DNA of 64,000 nt from Acetobacteraceae bacterium (GCA_027482245.1 JAIXWG010000039.1:1-64000); one strand, 5' to 3'. Positions 8,482 to 16,900 are shown, counted from the first letter of the stretch. Program-made: numbers and translations. Notes: generated by a model from the letters alone, not told the origin.

Positions 8482-8622
8482 ATGACCCGCCAATCCGTTA
8501 TCATCGTCGTCGCGCTGCTCGCCGCCATCGCCGGCGGCGTGGGCGTCTGGGCCTACAACCAGAACAACACCGTGCTGGACGTGAATGTCGGCGGCCAGCG
8601 CCTCAGCGTGCAGGCGCGCTGA
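8482..8622 (+). CDS. Small single-pass membrane protein, 46 residues
   Basis: ATG at 8482 preceded by GGAG about 8 nt upstream. The product begins 'MTRQSVIIVVALLAAIAGG', a hydrophobic helix with a positively charged start, followed by a short polar tail 'YNQNNTVLDVNVGGQRLSV'. I do not recognise the family. It is followed after 4 nt by a DUF3309 gene on the same strand, so the two are probably co-transcribed. The tail is most likely periplasmic. Confidence 0.6.
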   Translation: MTRQSVIIVVALLAAIAGGVGVWAYNQNNTVLDVNVGGQRLSVQAR

Positions 8623-8626
8623 TCCC

Positions 8627-8791
8627 ATGACGCTCGGCACCATCATCCTCATCGCGCTGATCATCCTGCTGATCGGCGGGTTCAGCGGGCGCTTCGGCGG
8701 CTATGGCTACGGCTTCGGCCATGGCGGCGTCGGCCTGCTCGGCACCGCGTTGATCGTCATCGTCGTGCTGATGGTGCTGGGCCGCATCTGA
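8627..8791 (+). CDS. DUF3309 family small membrane protein
   Basis: 54 residues starting MTLGTIILIALIILLIGG, then a glycine/tyrosine-rich centre (FGGYGYGFGHGGVG), then a second hydrophobic helix ending 'VLMVLGRI'. This two-helix layout with a GYG-type glycine-rich middle is that of DUF3309 proteins, common in alphaproteobacteria and of unknown function. The start at 8627 was chosen over an upstream in-frame GTG because the hydrophobic helix begins there and the gene follows the preceding small gene by 4 nt. It ends 12 nt before the convergent TetR gene. Confidence 0.75.
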   Translation: MTLGTIILIALIILLIGGFSGRFGGYGYGFGHGGVGLLGTALIVIVVLMVLGRI

Positions 8792-8803
8792 CCCGCGCCG
8801 GGA

Positions 8804-9451
8804 TCAGGGCGCGAGGTAGCGCAGCACCGCCGTCACCATCATCTCCCGTTGCCGCGACGCGGTGGCGGGATCCATCGTGTCCCGCCCGAAGATGGCGGCC
8901 AGGGTGTGGCGGTTGGAGACGCGGTAGAAGCAGAAGCTGCTGACCAGCATGTGAAGATCCACGGGGTCCACGCCCCGGCGGAAATCGCCGCTCTTCTCGC
9001 CGCGCTGCAGCAGCGCCGTCATCCGCCCGATCACCGTCGCGTTGCGCGCGCGGATGTCGGGGGATTGCTTGACGTTGCTGGCCTCGTGGATGTTCTCCAC
9101 GCTGACCAGGCGGACGAATTCGGGATGCGCGGCGTGATGGTCGAAGGTCACTTCGACCAGGCGGCGCATCGCTTCCGCCGGCGGCAGGCGGTCCAGCGCC
9201 AGCGCCGCTTCGGCGTCGCGCATGCCGCCATACATCTCCTCCAGCACCGCGGCGTAGAGCTGCTCCTTCCCTCCGAAATAGTAGTAGATCATCCGCTTGG
9301 AGGTCGCGGTGCGTGCCGCGATGTCGTCCACCCGGCCGCCCGCATAGCCCTTGGCCGCGAATTCCGCGCGCGCGGCGTCGAGGATGGCGCGCCGCGTCGC
9401 TTCCGGCGCACGCGTGCGGCGGGGGGCGGGGGTGGCAACTGGCGTTTCCAT
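8804..9451 (-). CDS. TetR-family transcriptional regulator
   Basis: 215 residues. The N-terminal helix-turn-helix (about residues 18-62) reads 'AILDAARAEFAAKGYAGG', 'VDDIAARTATSKRMIYYYF' and 'GKEQLYAAVLEEMY', the standard TetR DNA-binding pattern. The C-terminal ligand domain is not specific enough to name an inducer. The start at 9451 was chosen because the frame upstream of it is not TetR-like. It is divergent from the molybdopterin dehydrogenase gene starting at 9548, with a 96-bp gap, so it most likely regulates that gene and itself. Confidence 0.9.
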   Translation of the reverse strand: METPVATPAPRRTRAPEATRRAILDAARAEFAAKGYAGGRVDDIAARTATSKRMIYYYFGGKEQLYAAVLEEMYGGMRDAEAALALDRLPPAEAMRRLVEVTFDHHAAHPEFVRLVSVENIHEASNVKQSPDIRARNATVIGRMTALLQRGEKSGDFRRGVDPVDLHMLVSSFCFYRVSNRHTLAAIFGRDTMDPATASRQREMMVTAVLRYLAP

Positions 9452-9547
9452 GGTCTGGACTCTACGGTTCGTACACGCAGGCGCAAGCGCCCCGGATGGA
9501 CCAGGCGCTGCGTCGGCGGTAGGCGAGGGGGAGCCAGGGGACGTCCG

Positions 9548-11878
9548 ATGCAGCAGAACGCCATCAACCCGAATGGAATCGGCCAGCCCATCCGGCGGTT
9601 CGAGGATGCGCGGCTGCTGCGCGGCCAGGGGCGCTACACCGATGACCTGCGCGCGCCGGATGCGGCGCAGGCGGTGTTCCTGCGATCGCCCCATGCCCAT
9701 GCGCGCATCGTCTCCATCGACGTCGCGCCCGCGCTCGCCCTGCCGGGCGTGATCGCCGTGCTCACCGGGGAGGATGCGGTGGCGGATGGCATCGGCACGC
9801 TGCCCTGCGCGGTGCCGCGCCAACGCCCCGATGGCAGCCCCATGCCGCGCCCGCCCTATCGCCCGCTGGCCGTCGGCGCCGCCAAGCATGTCGGCGACCC
9901 CGTCGCGCTGATCGTCGCGGAAACGAAGCAGCAGGCGCGGGACGCGGCGGAGGCCGTGCTGGTGGAGTGGGAGGTGCTGCCCGCCGTCACCAGCGCCACC
10001 GCCGCGCTGGCGGAGGGCGCGGCCCTCGTCTGGCCCGAACTCTGCCCGGACAATATCGGCTTCGGCTTCTCCCAGGGCGATGCGGCGGCGGTCGGCGCCG
10101 CCTTCGCGCGGGCGGCGCATCGCGTGGCGCTGGATTTCCGCATCAGCCGCGTCTCCGCCAACCCCATGGAGCCCCGCGCCGCCATCGCGGAGTGGGACGA
10201 GGCGGAGGGGCGCTGGACGCTGCGGAACGGCACGCAGGGCCCGCACAACCTGCGGGACACGCTGGCACCGGTCCTGGGCGCGGGATCGTCGGCGCTGCGG
10301 GTCGTGGCGCCCGACATGGGCGGTGCCTTCGGGCTCCGCAGCCACCCCACGCAGGAACAGGCCGCGCTGCTCTGGGCCGCGCGGCGCCTCAACCGCCCGC
10401 TGCGCTGGGTGGCCGATCGCAGCGAGGCGCTGCAATCCGACGCCCATGCGCGGGACAATGACAGCACCGTCGAACTGGCGCTGGACGAGGAGGGAAATTT
10501 CCTCGCGCTCCGCATCCGCACCGTCGCCAATCTCGGCGCCTATCTCGCGCTGCTGACGCCGCACTCCTCCACCAACAACCTCGGCGGCCTGGCGGGCGTC
10601 TATCGCACGCCGGCCATCCATGCGGAGGTGCTGGGCGCCTTCACCAACACCCAGCCGACGGCCCCCTATCGCGGCGCCGGGCGGCCGGAGGTGACCTATG
10701 CGATCGAGCGTGTGATCGACATGGCGGCGCTGCATCTCGGCCAGGACCGCGCCGCGCTGCGCTGGCGCAACCTGATCCAGCCGCAGGAGATGCCGTTCCG
10801 CACGGGCCTCGTCTTCACCTATGACAGCGGCGATTTCCCCCGCGGCATGGCGATGGCGCTGGAAGCCGCCGATGTCGCGGGCTTCCCCGCCCGCCGCGCG
10901 GAAGCGGCCTCCCGCGGCATGAAGCTCGGCCTCGGCATCGCCAATGCCATCGAGATCAGCGCCGGCCCCGCCAGGACGCCGGGGGAGGAAGGGGTCGAGA
11001 TCCGCTTCGGCTCCGACGGCCACTGCACCCTGCTGATCGGCGGCCATAGTCATGGCCAGGGGCATGAGACGGCGTTCCGGCAGATGGCGGCGACGATGCT
11101 GGGCCTCGATCCCCGCAAGGTCCGCGTGGCCTATGGCGACACGGATGCGCTGCCGCATGGCCGCGGCACCTTCGGCAGCCGATCCATCATCGCGGGCGGC
11201 ACGGCGATGACGCTGGCCTCGCAGCGGATCATCGACCGCGGCCGCCACATCGCGGGCCTGATGCTGGAAGCCGCGGGCGCCGACATCGACTTCGCCGATG
11301 GCCGCTTCACCGTGGCCGGCACCGACCGCGCCGTCACCATCGAACAGGTGGCGCGCGCCGCCCATGTGCCGGGCGGGCTTCCCCAGGGCGAGGAGAAGGG
11401 CTTCCATGCGACCGCCATCGTCGCCCCGCAGGACGCGACTTTCCCGAATGGCTGCCACCTCTGCGAGGCGGAGGTGGATCCGGAAACCGGCGCCGTCGCC
11501 GTCACCCGCTACACCGTCGTGGACGATGTCGGCACTGTCGTGAACCCGCTGCTGCTGAAGGGCCAGATCCAGGGCGGCGTGGCGCAGGGCCTCGGCCAGG
11601 CGCTGATGGAGGAGGCGGTCTTCGACGGGGAGACGGGGCAGCTCCTCGCCGCCTCCTTCATGGACTACGCGATGCCGCGGGCGGTGGACATGCCCTTCGT
11701 CGCGGTACAGTCGAACCCGCAGCCGACGCCGATGAACCCCCTCGGCGCCAAGGGGGCCGGGGAGGCGGGGACGGTGGGCGCGCTGCCCGCCGTCATCTCC
11801 GCCATCTGCGATGCGATCGGCGTCGCGCATCTCGACATGCCCGCGACGGCGGAGCGGGTCTGGCGCGCGATGCGGTAG
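9548..11878 (+). CDS. Xanthine dehydrogenase-family molybdopterin-binding subunit (CoxL form II-like)
   Basis: 776 residues, the usual size of the large subunit of molybdenum hydroxylases. The N-terminal 'RFEDARLLRGQGRYTDD' and 'PHAHARI' are typical of aldehyde oxidase/xanthine dehydrogenase a/b hammerhead domains. 'PDMGGAFGLR', 'APYRGAGRPE' and the C-terminal 'LGAKGAGEAGTVGALPA' are Moco-domain motifs. AYRGAGR-type residues mark the form II group, not the carbon monoxide dehydrogenase form I (AYRCSFR). The substrate is unknown: an aldehyde, purine or N-heterocycle. The FAD and 2Fe-2S subunits that normally flank this gene are absent. A TetR gene is divergent, and a GGGGAGCCAGGGGA ribosome-binding region precedes the ATG. 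Confidence 0.88.
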   Translation: MQQNAINPNGIGQPIRRFEDARLLRGQGRYTDDLRAPDAAQAVFLRSPHAHARIVSIDVAPALALPGVIAVLTGEDAVADGIGTLPCAVPRQRPDGSPMPRPPYRPLAVGAAKHVGDPVALIVAETKQQARDAAEAVLVEWEVLPAVTSATAALAEGAALVWPELCPDNIGFGFSQGDAAAVGAAFARAAHRVALDFRISRVSANPMEPRAAIAEWDEAEGRWTLRNGTQGPHNLRDTLAPVLGAGSSALRVVAPDMGGAFGLRSHPTQEQAALLWAARRLNRPLRWVADRSEALQSDAHARDNDSTVELALDEEGNFLALRIRTVANLGAYLALLTPHSSTNNLGGLAGVYRTPAIHAEVLGAFTNTQPTAPYRGAGRPEVTYAIERVIDMAALHLGQDRAALRWRNLIQPQEMPFRTGLVFTYDSGDFPRGMAMALEAADVAGFPARRAEAASRGMKLGLGIANAIEISAGPARTPGEEGVEIRFGSDGHCTLLIGGHSHGQGHETAFRQMAATMLGLDPRKVRVAYGDTDALPHGRGTFGSRSIIAGGTAMTLASQRIIDRGRHIAGLMLEAAGADIDFADGRFTVAGTDRAVTIEQVARAAHVPGGLPQGEEKGFHATAIVAPQDATFPNGCHLCEAEVDPETGAVAVTRYTVVDDVGTVVNPLLLKGQIQGGVAQGLGQALMEEAVFDGETGQLLAASFMDYAMPRAVDMPFVAVQSNPQPTPMNPLGAKGAGEAGTVGALPAVISAICDAIGVAHLDMPATAERVWRAMR

Positions 11879-12062
11879 CGGCAGCGCCAGCGGCCAGCGG
11901 CCAGGAAACCGTGATGGCGCCTCGGGTTTGCGCAAGCGGCCCGGGGTTCCGTGCCGCCTGCAATTAAGTGCCGCTGTTGCACGGACGACTTGATGCCGAG
12001 TTGAATTGCACGGGACGCAGGACACGCGAAGATCATCGTCTCCCCGGACATAGAGGACGACG
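11879..12062. other. Intergenic region before the carrier-protein operon
   Basis: This 184-bp gap holds a distant inverted pair, TGCAATT (11959-11965) and AATTGCA (12004-12010), separated by 38 nt. They are the only AT-rich spots in the gap and could be operator half-sites or part of the promoter of the operon starting at 12063. I see no convincing terminator for the upstream dehydrogenase gene and no small gene. Confidence 0.3.
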
Positions 12063-12314
12063 ATGGAAAGCGTGGTACGGCAGATTCTGGACAGCCGCGG
12101 CGATTGCGCGGTGCCGGTCGCGCAGCTGACCCTCACGGCCAACCTGTTCGATGCGGGCCTGTCCTCCTTCGGCGCGGTCGAGGTGATGGTGGGGCTGGAG
12201 GACCATTTCGGCTCAAGTTTCCCTGATCACTTGTTGCGACGTGAAACCTTTTCCACCATCGCCGCGCTGATCGGTGCGGCGGAGGAACTGCACCGGCATT
12301 CCCTCGCCGCCTGA
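12063..12314 (+). CDS. Acyl-carrier-protein-like carrier protein
   Basis: 83 residues with the four-helix carrier-protein pattern. The phosphopantetheine attachment motif is 'AGLSSFGAVE': Ser35 takes the place of the modified serine, and the usual preceding Asp of DSL is Ser34, with Phe36 instead of Leu. Such non-canonical carrier proteins are the dedicated partners of amino acid:[carrier protein] ligases in Bradyrhizobium and relatives, and a gene for such a ligase follows after 25 bp. The protein probably carries an aminoacyl thioester rather than a fatty acyl chain. It is the first gene of a five-gene operon. Confidence 0.82.
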   Translation: MESVVRQILDSRGDCAVPVAQLTLTANLFDAGLSSFGAVEVMVGLEDHFGSSFPDHLLRRETFSTIAALIGAAEELHRHSLAA

Positions 12315-12339
12315 ACAACGGGCCGCCGAGAGGAACTCC

Positions 12340-13281
12340 ATGGACACCGCCATCATGGCAGGCGCGACGACGCCGGCCGATCTCTTCCGCGAAGACCTCA
12401 TCCGCCACGGCCACCTCCTCCCCACCGGTGTCGATGGCCTGTACGGCCGGGGCGAGGCCTTCGAGGGTGTGGTCGCGGCCGTGGACGCCATGGTCGGCCG
12501 CCTGGCCGATGGCGATCGGGTGGAGGTGCTGCGCTTCCCCCCCGCCATGTCCCGCGCGGGCTTCGAGGCCAGCGGCTACTTCCGCAATTTCCCCCAGCTG
12601 ACCGCGGGCGTCTCCTGCTTCTGCGGGGACGATGCGGCGCATCGCCGCGCGCTGGCCTGCACGCCGGAGGAAGGCGGCTTCGCCAGCCACATGCAGCCGG
12701 CGGATGTCATGCTGACGCCCGCTTCCTGCTACCCGGTCTATCCGATCGTCGCCGCACGCGGCCCGCTGCCGGCGGAAGGGTGGCTGGTGGACAGCTCCTC
12801 CTACTGCTTCCGGCGGGAGCCGTCGGTCGATCCGGTGCGCATGCAGATGTTCCGCCAGCGCGAACAGGTCTGCTTCGGCACGCCCGACCGCATCCGCGCC
12901 TTCCAGGCGCGCTGGATGGACCGCGCCATGGCGATGTTCGCCTCACTCGGCCTGCCGGCGGCGACCGACATCGCCAACGATCCCTTCTTCGGCCGCGCCG
13001 CGCCCCTGATGCGCGACGGCCAGCGCAGCCAGCGCCTGAAGTTCGAGATCCTGGTGCCGATCAGCGATCCCGATCGCCCGAATGCCTGCGGGTCCTTCAA
13101 CTACCACGTCACGCATTTCGCAGAGGCCTACGGCATCCGCGCCGCGGATGGGGAGATGGCGCATACGGGCTGCGCGGGCTTCGGCCTGGAACGCATCGTG
13201 CTCGCGCTGCTGCGCCACCACGGCATGGACCCCGCCACCTGGCCCGGCTCCGTGCGCGCCGCGCTCTGGCCACGGTCATGA
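12340..13281 (+). CDS. Amino acid:[carrier protein] ligase (class II aaRS homologue)
   Basis: 313 residues, about the length of the catalytic core of class II seryl-tRNA synthetase without a tRNA-binding arm. It activates an amino acid with ATP and loads it on the phosphopantetheine of a carrier protein. Motif 2 is visible as 'MFRQREQVCFGT' and motif 3 as 'GFGLERIVLALLRHHG'. The family's Cys-Glu-Cys zinc ligands appear as Cys130 (PASCYPVYP), Glu175 (QREQV) and Cys278 (TGCAGFG). Known homologues in Bradyrhizobium and Agrobacterium activate glycine or alanine; the preference here cannot be read from sequence alone. AGAGGA lies 7 nt before the ATG. The gene sits between its likely carrier protein and a double hydrolase gene that overlaps it by 4 nt. 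Confidence 0.88.
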   Translation: MDTAIMAGATTPADLFREDLIRHGHLLPTGVDGLYGRGEAFEGVVAAVDAMVGRLADGDRVEVLRFPPAMSRAGFEASGYFRNFPQLTAGVSCFCGDDAAHRRALACTPEEGGFASHMQPADVMLTPASCYPVYPIVAARGPLPAEGWLVDSSSYCFRREPSVDPVRMQMFRQREQVCFGTPDRIRAFQARWMDRAMAMFASLGLPAATDIANDPFFGRAAPLMRDGQRSQRLKFEILVPISDPDRPNACGSFNYHVTHFAEAYGIRAADGEMAHTGCAGFGLERIVLALLRHHGMDPATWPGSVRAALWPRS

Positions 13282-14996
13282 GGGCGCCGGCACCCCCTCG
13301 CGCGGTGCCGGTCACCGTCGCGGGCTGCCATGGCTGGTTCCATCCGGCGGCGGGATCGCCGCTCGGCCGCGGCATCGTGCTGGTGGCGCCGGAGGGGCAT
13401 GAGGCGCTGCTGGCCCAGCGTGGCCTGCGGGACCTGGCGATGCGATGTGCCGCGCTGGGGCTGCCCACGCTGCGCTTCGACCATCCCGGCACCGGCGACA
13501 GCCCCGGCGACCGCTTCCGCCTGGAAGCGGCACGGGCCGCGATCATGGAGGCGGTGGACTGGATGCGGGCGGAGGCCGGCTGCGCGGAGGTGGCGCTGGC
13601 CGGGCTGCGCCTCGGCGCGCTGCTGGCCGCGCAGGCCGCGGCCCGCCGGCCGCAGGACGTGGCGGCGCTGCTGCTGCTGGCGCCCGTCGCGCTCGGCCGC
13701 AGCCATCGCCGCCAGATGCTGCTGGCCGCCCAGGTCGGCGGCGGGCGGGATGACCGCGCGGACGGCATCGAGGTCGCTGGCCACCACTGGGCGGCGGAGG
13801 AACTGGACGACCTCGCCGGCGCCGACCTCGCCGCCGCGCTCTGCCGCGCCGCGGTGCCGCGCGTGATGGTGATGGACCGGGAAGCCGGCGCCGCGCGCCG
13901 CGTCGCCCCCTCCGTCGCCTTCGAGGAATTCAGTGGCCTCGATCGCTTCCTGGCGCCGGCGCATGAGGCGCGCGTGCCGGTCGAGGCCTTCGATCGTGCC
14001 GCCGCCTGGCTGGCGGAGGGCGCGGAGCCTGCCGAATCCGTCGTGTTCACCGAGGAAGCCGCTCCCCGGCAGGTCGGCGGCGGCGCCACGGAACGCGTGC
14101 TGCGCTTCGGCCCCGGCGGCAGCCTGGTGGGCGTGCTCTGCAGCCCCGCGCCCGCTCTGGCGCGGCGCACCGCGGCGCTGCTGCTGAACACCGGCGCCAA
14201 TGGCCGCGTCGGCGTCGGGCGCTTCGGCGTGCGGATGGCGCGGCGCCTTGCGGCACTCGGCATCGCCTCCCTGCGCATGGACCTGCCGGGGCTTGGCGAC
14301 AGCGAAGCCGCGGAAGGGGCCGACCCCGCCATGGCGCCCGATCCCTTCGGCGATGGGCTGGTGCCGGCAGCGCGGGCGGGGCGGGATGCGCTGGCGGCGG
14401 AGGGGGCCTCACGCTGCCTTGTCATCGGGCTCTGCTCCGGCGCGCATGTGGCGCTGCGCCTGGCGCTGCTCGACCCGCGGATCGACGGGCTGGCGCTCTT
14501 CAACCTGCCGGCCTTCGACCGCAGCCAGGGCGGCGCGCCGGCGCTGGATGGCGGCCCCCCGCCCGGGGAGACGCGCTGGCTGCGCCGGCCGCGCATGCTG
14601 TGGCGGCGCCTGAAGGCGGAGGCCGACCGGCGCCTGGCTTCGGTCGGGATCGAGGTCGGGCTGGACGCGCCATCCGCCTGGATGCGGCGGCTGGCGGCGC
14701 GGCGCGTGCACCTGCTGCTGGGCTACAGCCGGGGCGACCGGGGGCTGCGGGAGCTGCGCGCCCATTTCGGCCGCCGTGGCCGCCGCCTGGCCACCTTCCC
14801 GCTGGTGCGCTGCCGGGTGCTGGACGGCACCGAACACGCGCTGGCGCCGCTGGCCATGCAGGCGGAGGCCGCGGCGCTGATCGAGGAGGCGGCGCTGCGC
14901 CTGGACGATGCGGCGGCCGCCATCGGCGCCAATACGCCGCGCCGCGACCGGCCGGCCGAGGGCGGCCTGCCGGAACTGGCGCTGCCCGCGCGCTGA
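13278..14996 (+). CDS. Tandem alpha/beta-hydrolase fusion protein
   Basis: 572 residues composed of two alpha/beta-hydrolase-like halves. In the first (about 1-270) 'LRFDHPGTGDS' is the oxyanion-side motif, and the nucleophile elbow reads G109-L-R-L-G113, with Arg111 where the nucleophile serine should be. In the second (about 275-560) 'RMDLPGLGDSE' is followed by G384-L-C-S-G388, placing Cys386 at the nucleophile position. Both variants recall the exosortase-associated hydrolase families. The second half may be a thioester-cleaving or acyl-transferring enzyme; the first is probably non-catalytic. The ATG overlaps the ligase stop (ATGA), so translation is coupled. Its likely job is offloading or transferring the carrier-bound aminoacyl group (inference). 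Confidence 0.7.
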   Translation: MRAPAPPRAVPVTVAGCHGWFHPAAGSPLGRGIVLVAPEGHEALLAQRGLRDLAMRCAALGLPTLRFDHPGTGDSPGDRFRLEAARAAIMEAVDWMRAEAGCAEVALAGLRLGALLAAQAAARRPQDVAALLLLAPVALGRSHRRQMLLAAQVGGGRDDRADGIEVAGHHWAAEELDDLAGADLAAALCRAAVPRVMVMDREAGAARRVAPSVAFEEFSGLDRFLAPAHEARVPVEAFDRAAAWLAEGAEPAESVVFTEEAAPRQVGGGATERVLRFGPGGSLVGVLCSPAPALARRTAALLLNTGANGRVGVGRFGVRMARRLAALGIASLRMDLPGLGDSEAAEGADPAMAPDPFGDGLVPAARAGRDALAAEGASRCLVIGLCSGAHVALRLALLDPRIDGLALFNLPAFDRSQGGAPALDGGPPPGETRWLRRPRMLWRRLKAEADRRLASVGIEVGLDAPSAWMRRLAARRVHLLLGYSRGDRGLRELRAHFGRRGRRLATFPLVRCRVLDGTEHALAPLAMQAEAAALIEEAALRLDDAAAAIGANTPRRDRPAEGGLPELALPAR

Positions 14997-15019
14997 CCGC
15001 CCCGGAGGAGAGAGACGAG

Positions 15020-16171
15020 ATGAGCGCCGTGCTGACCGCACCGCAGGCCCTCGCGCGGCCCGTGGACAGCCCCGCCGCCCTGACGCGGACGATCGAATTC
15101 GCCCGCGTCGCGCTGGTGATCGGGCTGGTCTTCCTGCACTACTTCAACCTGCCGGGCGACCACCGCCCGCCCTTCCAGGGGATCGACCCGGATGGGCCGC
15201 GCCTGGCCACCTTCATCAACGGCTTCCTGACCTTCTTCTTCTTCAGCGCCGTGCCCCTGCTGAGCGCCGTTTCGGGCTGGCTGTTCTTCGGCGGCGGCGA
15301 CCGGGCCGGGCAGGGGACGGGGCGGAAGATCCGCGGCCGGGTGCGGTCCCTGCTGCTGCCCCTGCTCATCTGGAACCTGGCGACGCTGGCGCTGGCCATC
15401 CTGGTGCAGCGCGTGGCGCCCACCATCGGCTTCGCGCAGCAGTTCAACCTGCAGGCCGCGACGGCCGATGCCTGGGACTATGTGAACGCCGTGCTCGGCG
15501 TGACCGAGGTGCCGATCGCCTTCCAGTTCTGGTTCGTGCGCGACCTGTTTGTCACGGTGCTCTGCACGCCGCTGATCTGGCTGGCGCTGCGCCATGCGCC
15601 GGTGGCGGGGGCGCTGCTGCTGGCGGCGGTCTGGGCGGCGGGCTTCACGCTCGGCATCTTCATCCGGACCGACGTGCTGTTCTTCTTCTATCTTGGCGCC
15701 CTGGCGCGTCGGCGGGACTGGGACCTGCGGATCAGCGCGGGCGCCACGCTGTCCCTGCTGGTGGCCTATGCCGCGCTGACCGCCATGCGCACCCTGGCGC
15801 CGCTGGTGGTGGACATGGCGGATCCCGAAACCATCGCCTGGCTCGATGTGGTCACGCGCCTCGTCCGTCCGCTCGGCGTCGTGGCGTGCTGGGGGGTGTG
15901 CCTGCACCTCGCCGCCACCGGCTGGGGCGGGGCGCTGGCGCGCTGGGGCGGCTTCGCCTTCTTCCTGCACGCCGCCCACTACCCCGTCATCGCCCTGGTG
16001 AAGGAGGTCCTGTCCCGCGTGATGCCCGCTTCCGGGGAGTTCTGGCTGCTGGCGCATTACGGCGCCTCCGTCGCGCTTACCATCGCGATCGTCGCCGCGG
16101 CGGGCGTGGTGCTGTTCCGGCTGTCGCCCGCCCTCTACGGGCTGCTGGCCGGCGGGCGGCGCCTGGCATGA
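15020..16171 (+). CDS. Acyltransferase family 3 integral membrane protein
   Basis: 383 residues with about ten hydrophobic helices. The N-terminal 'IEFARVALVIGLVFLHYF' with its His is the acyltransferase-3 signature region, followed by 'AVSGWLFF', 'LLLPLLIWNL', 'FQFWFVRDLFV' and 'FFFYLGALARRRDW'. Family members transfer acyl groups to sugars or other extracytoplasmic acceptors. The ATG at 15020 has GGAGGAGAGAGACGAG upstream. It lies 23 bp after the double hydrolase gene and overlaps the GNAT gene by 4 nt. Within this operon it could transfer an aminoacyl or acyl group at the membrane (inference). Confidence 0.85.
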   Translation: MSAVLTAPQALARPVDSPAALTRTIEFARVALVIGLVFLHYFNLPGDHRPPFQGIDPDGPRLATFINGFLTFFFFSAVPLLSAVSGWLFFGGGDRAGQGTGRKIRGRVRSLLLPLLIWNLATLALAILVQRVAPTIGFAQQFNLQAATADAWDYVNAVLGVTEVPIAFQFWFVRDLFVTVLCTPLIWLALRHAPVAGALLLAAVWAAGFTLGIFIRTDVLFFFYLGALARRRDWDLRISAGATLSLLVAYAALTAMRTLAPLVVDMADPETIAWLDVVTRLVRPLGVVACWGVCLHLAATGWGGALARWGGFAFFLHAAHYPVIALVKEVLSRVMPASGEFWLLAHYGASVALTIAIVAAAGVVLFRLSPALYGLLAGGRRLA

Positions 16172-16851
16172 CCGACTGGCCGGGCGAGCCTGTCGATGCC
16201 GCGCCGCGCGACCGGCCCGGTGCGGTGCCGCTGCGGGGGCGCTGGACGCTGCTGGAACCGCTGTCGGGCGACCATGCCGCCCAACTCTGGCCCCATGCCG
16301 CGGCGGCGCCGGACAGCTTCACCTTCCTGCCCTTCGGCCCCTTCGGCAGCGAGGCCGCCTTCCGCGGCTATCTCCGCCTGGCGGCGGCAAGCCGGGACGA
16401 ACTGCTCTGGGCCGTGCGCCCGCTGGCGGCGGATGGCACGCCCGGGCCGGCCGCGGGCTGGATCGGGCTCCTCGACATCCGCCCGGCCCACGCCACGGCG
16501 GAACTCGGCAACCTCTGGTTCCCGCCCGGCCTCGCACGCACGCGCTCGGCGACGGAGGCCTGCTTCCTGCTGCTGGACCATGTGCTGGGCGATCTGCGCT
16601 ACCTCCGCATGGGGTGGAAGTGCAACGCGCTGCATGCAGGCTCCGCCCGCGCGGCGGAACGGCTCGGCTTCCGGCATGAGGGCCGGCTCCGCGCCCACAT
16701 GATCGCGCGCGGGCGCCGGCGGGACACGGATTGGTACGGCCTGCTGGCGGAGGAATGGCCGCCGCGCCGCGCCGCCATCCAGGCCTGGCTCGACCCCGCC
16801 AATTTCGACGCCGCCGGCCAGGCGCGGCAGTCGCTCGTCCGGACGGCTTGA
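16168..16851 (+). CDS. GNAT family N-acetyltransferase
   Basis: 227 residues of the RimJ/RimL-like GNAT type: 'LEPLSGDHAAQLW' at the start, 'GWIGLLDIRPAHATAELG' in the central strands, 'GLARTRSATEACFLLLDHV' at the acetyl-CoA pyrophosphate loop and 'ALHAGSARAAERLGFRHEG' near the C-terminal core. The substrate amine is not predictable. Its start overlaps the stop of the acyltransferase gene (ATGA), so it belongs to the same operon. In related GNAT proteins the acceptor is often an amino acid or peptide N-terminus, which would fit an aminoacyl-carrier pathway (inference). Confidence 0.82.
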   Translation: MTDWPGEPVDAAPRDRPGAVPLRGRWTLLEPLSGDHAAQLWPHAAAAPDSFTFLPFGPFGSEAAFRGYLRLAAASRDELLWAVRPLAADGTPGPAAGWIGLLDIRPAHATAELGNLWFPPGLARTRSATEACFLLLDHVLGDLRYLRMGWKCNALHAGSARAAERLGFRHEGRLRAHMIARGRRRDTDWYGLLAEEWPPRRAAIQAWLDPANFDAAGQARQSLVRTA

Positions 16852-16900
16852 GGCGCGCGCCAGGGGGCGCGACACTCCGCCCAACGCCGGAGGAAATGCC

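Noticed and set aside
11940..12012. Possible sigma-54 promoter before the carrier-protein operon
   Set aside because: The TTGCA element is present, but the required GG of the -24 box at the right distance is missing.
9452..12142. N-terminal extension of about 900 codons in the frame of the TetR gene
   Set aside because: The extension lies antisense to the molybdopterin dehydrogenase and has no domain; the TetR protein starts at 9451.
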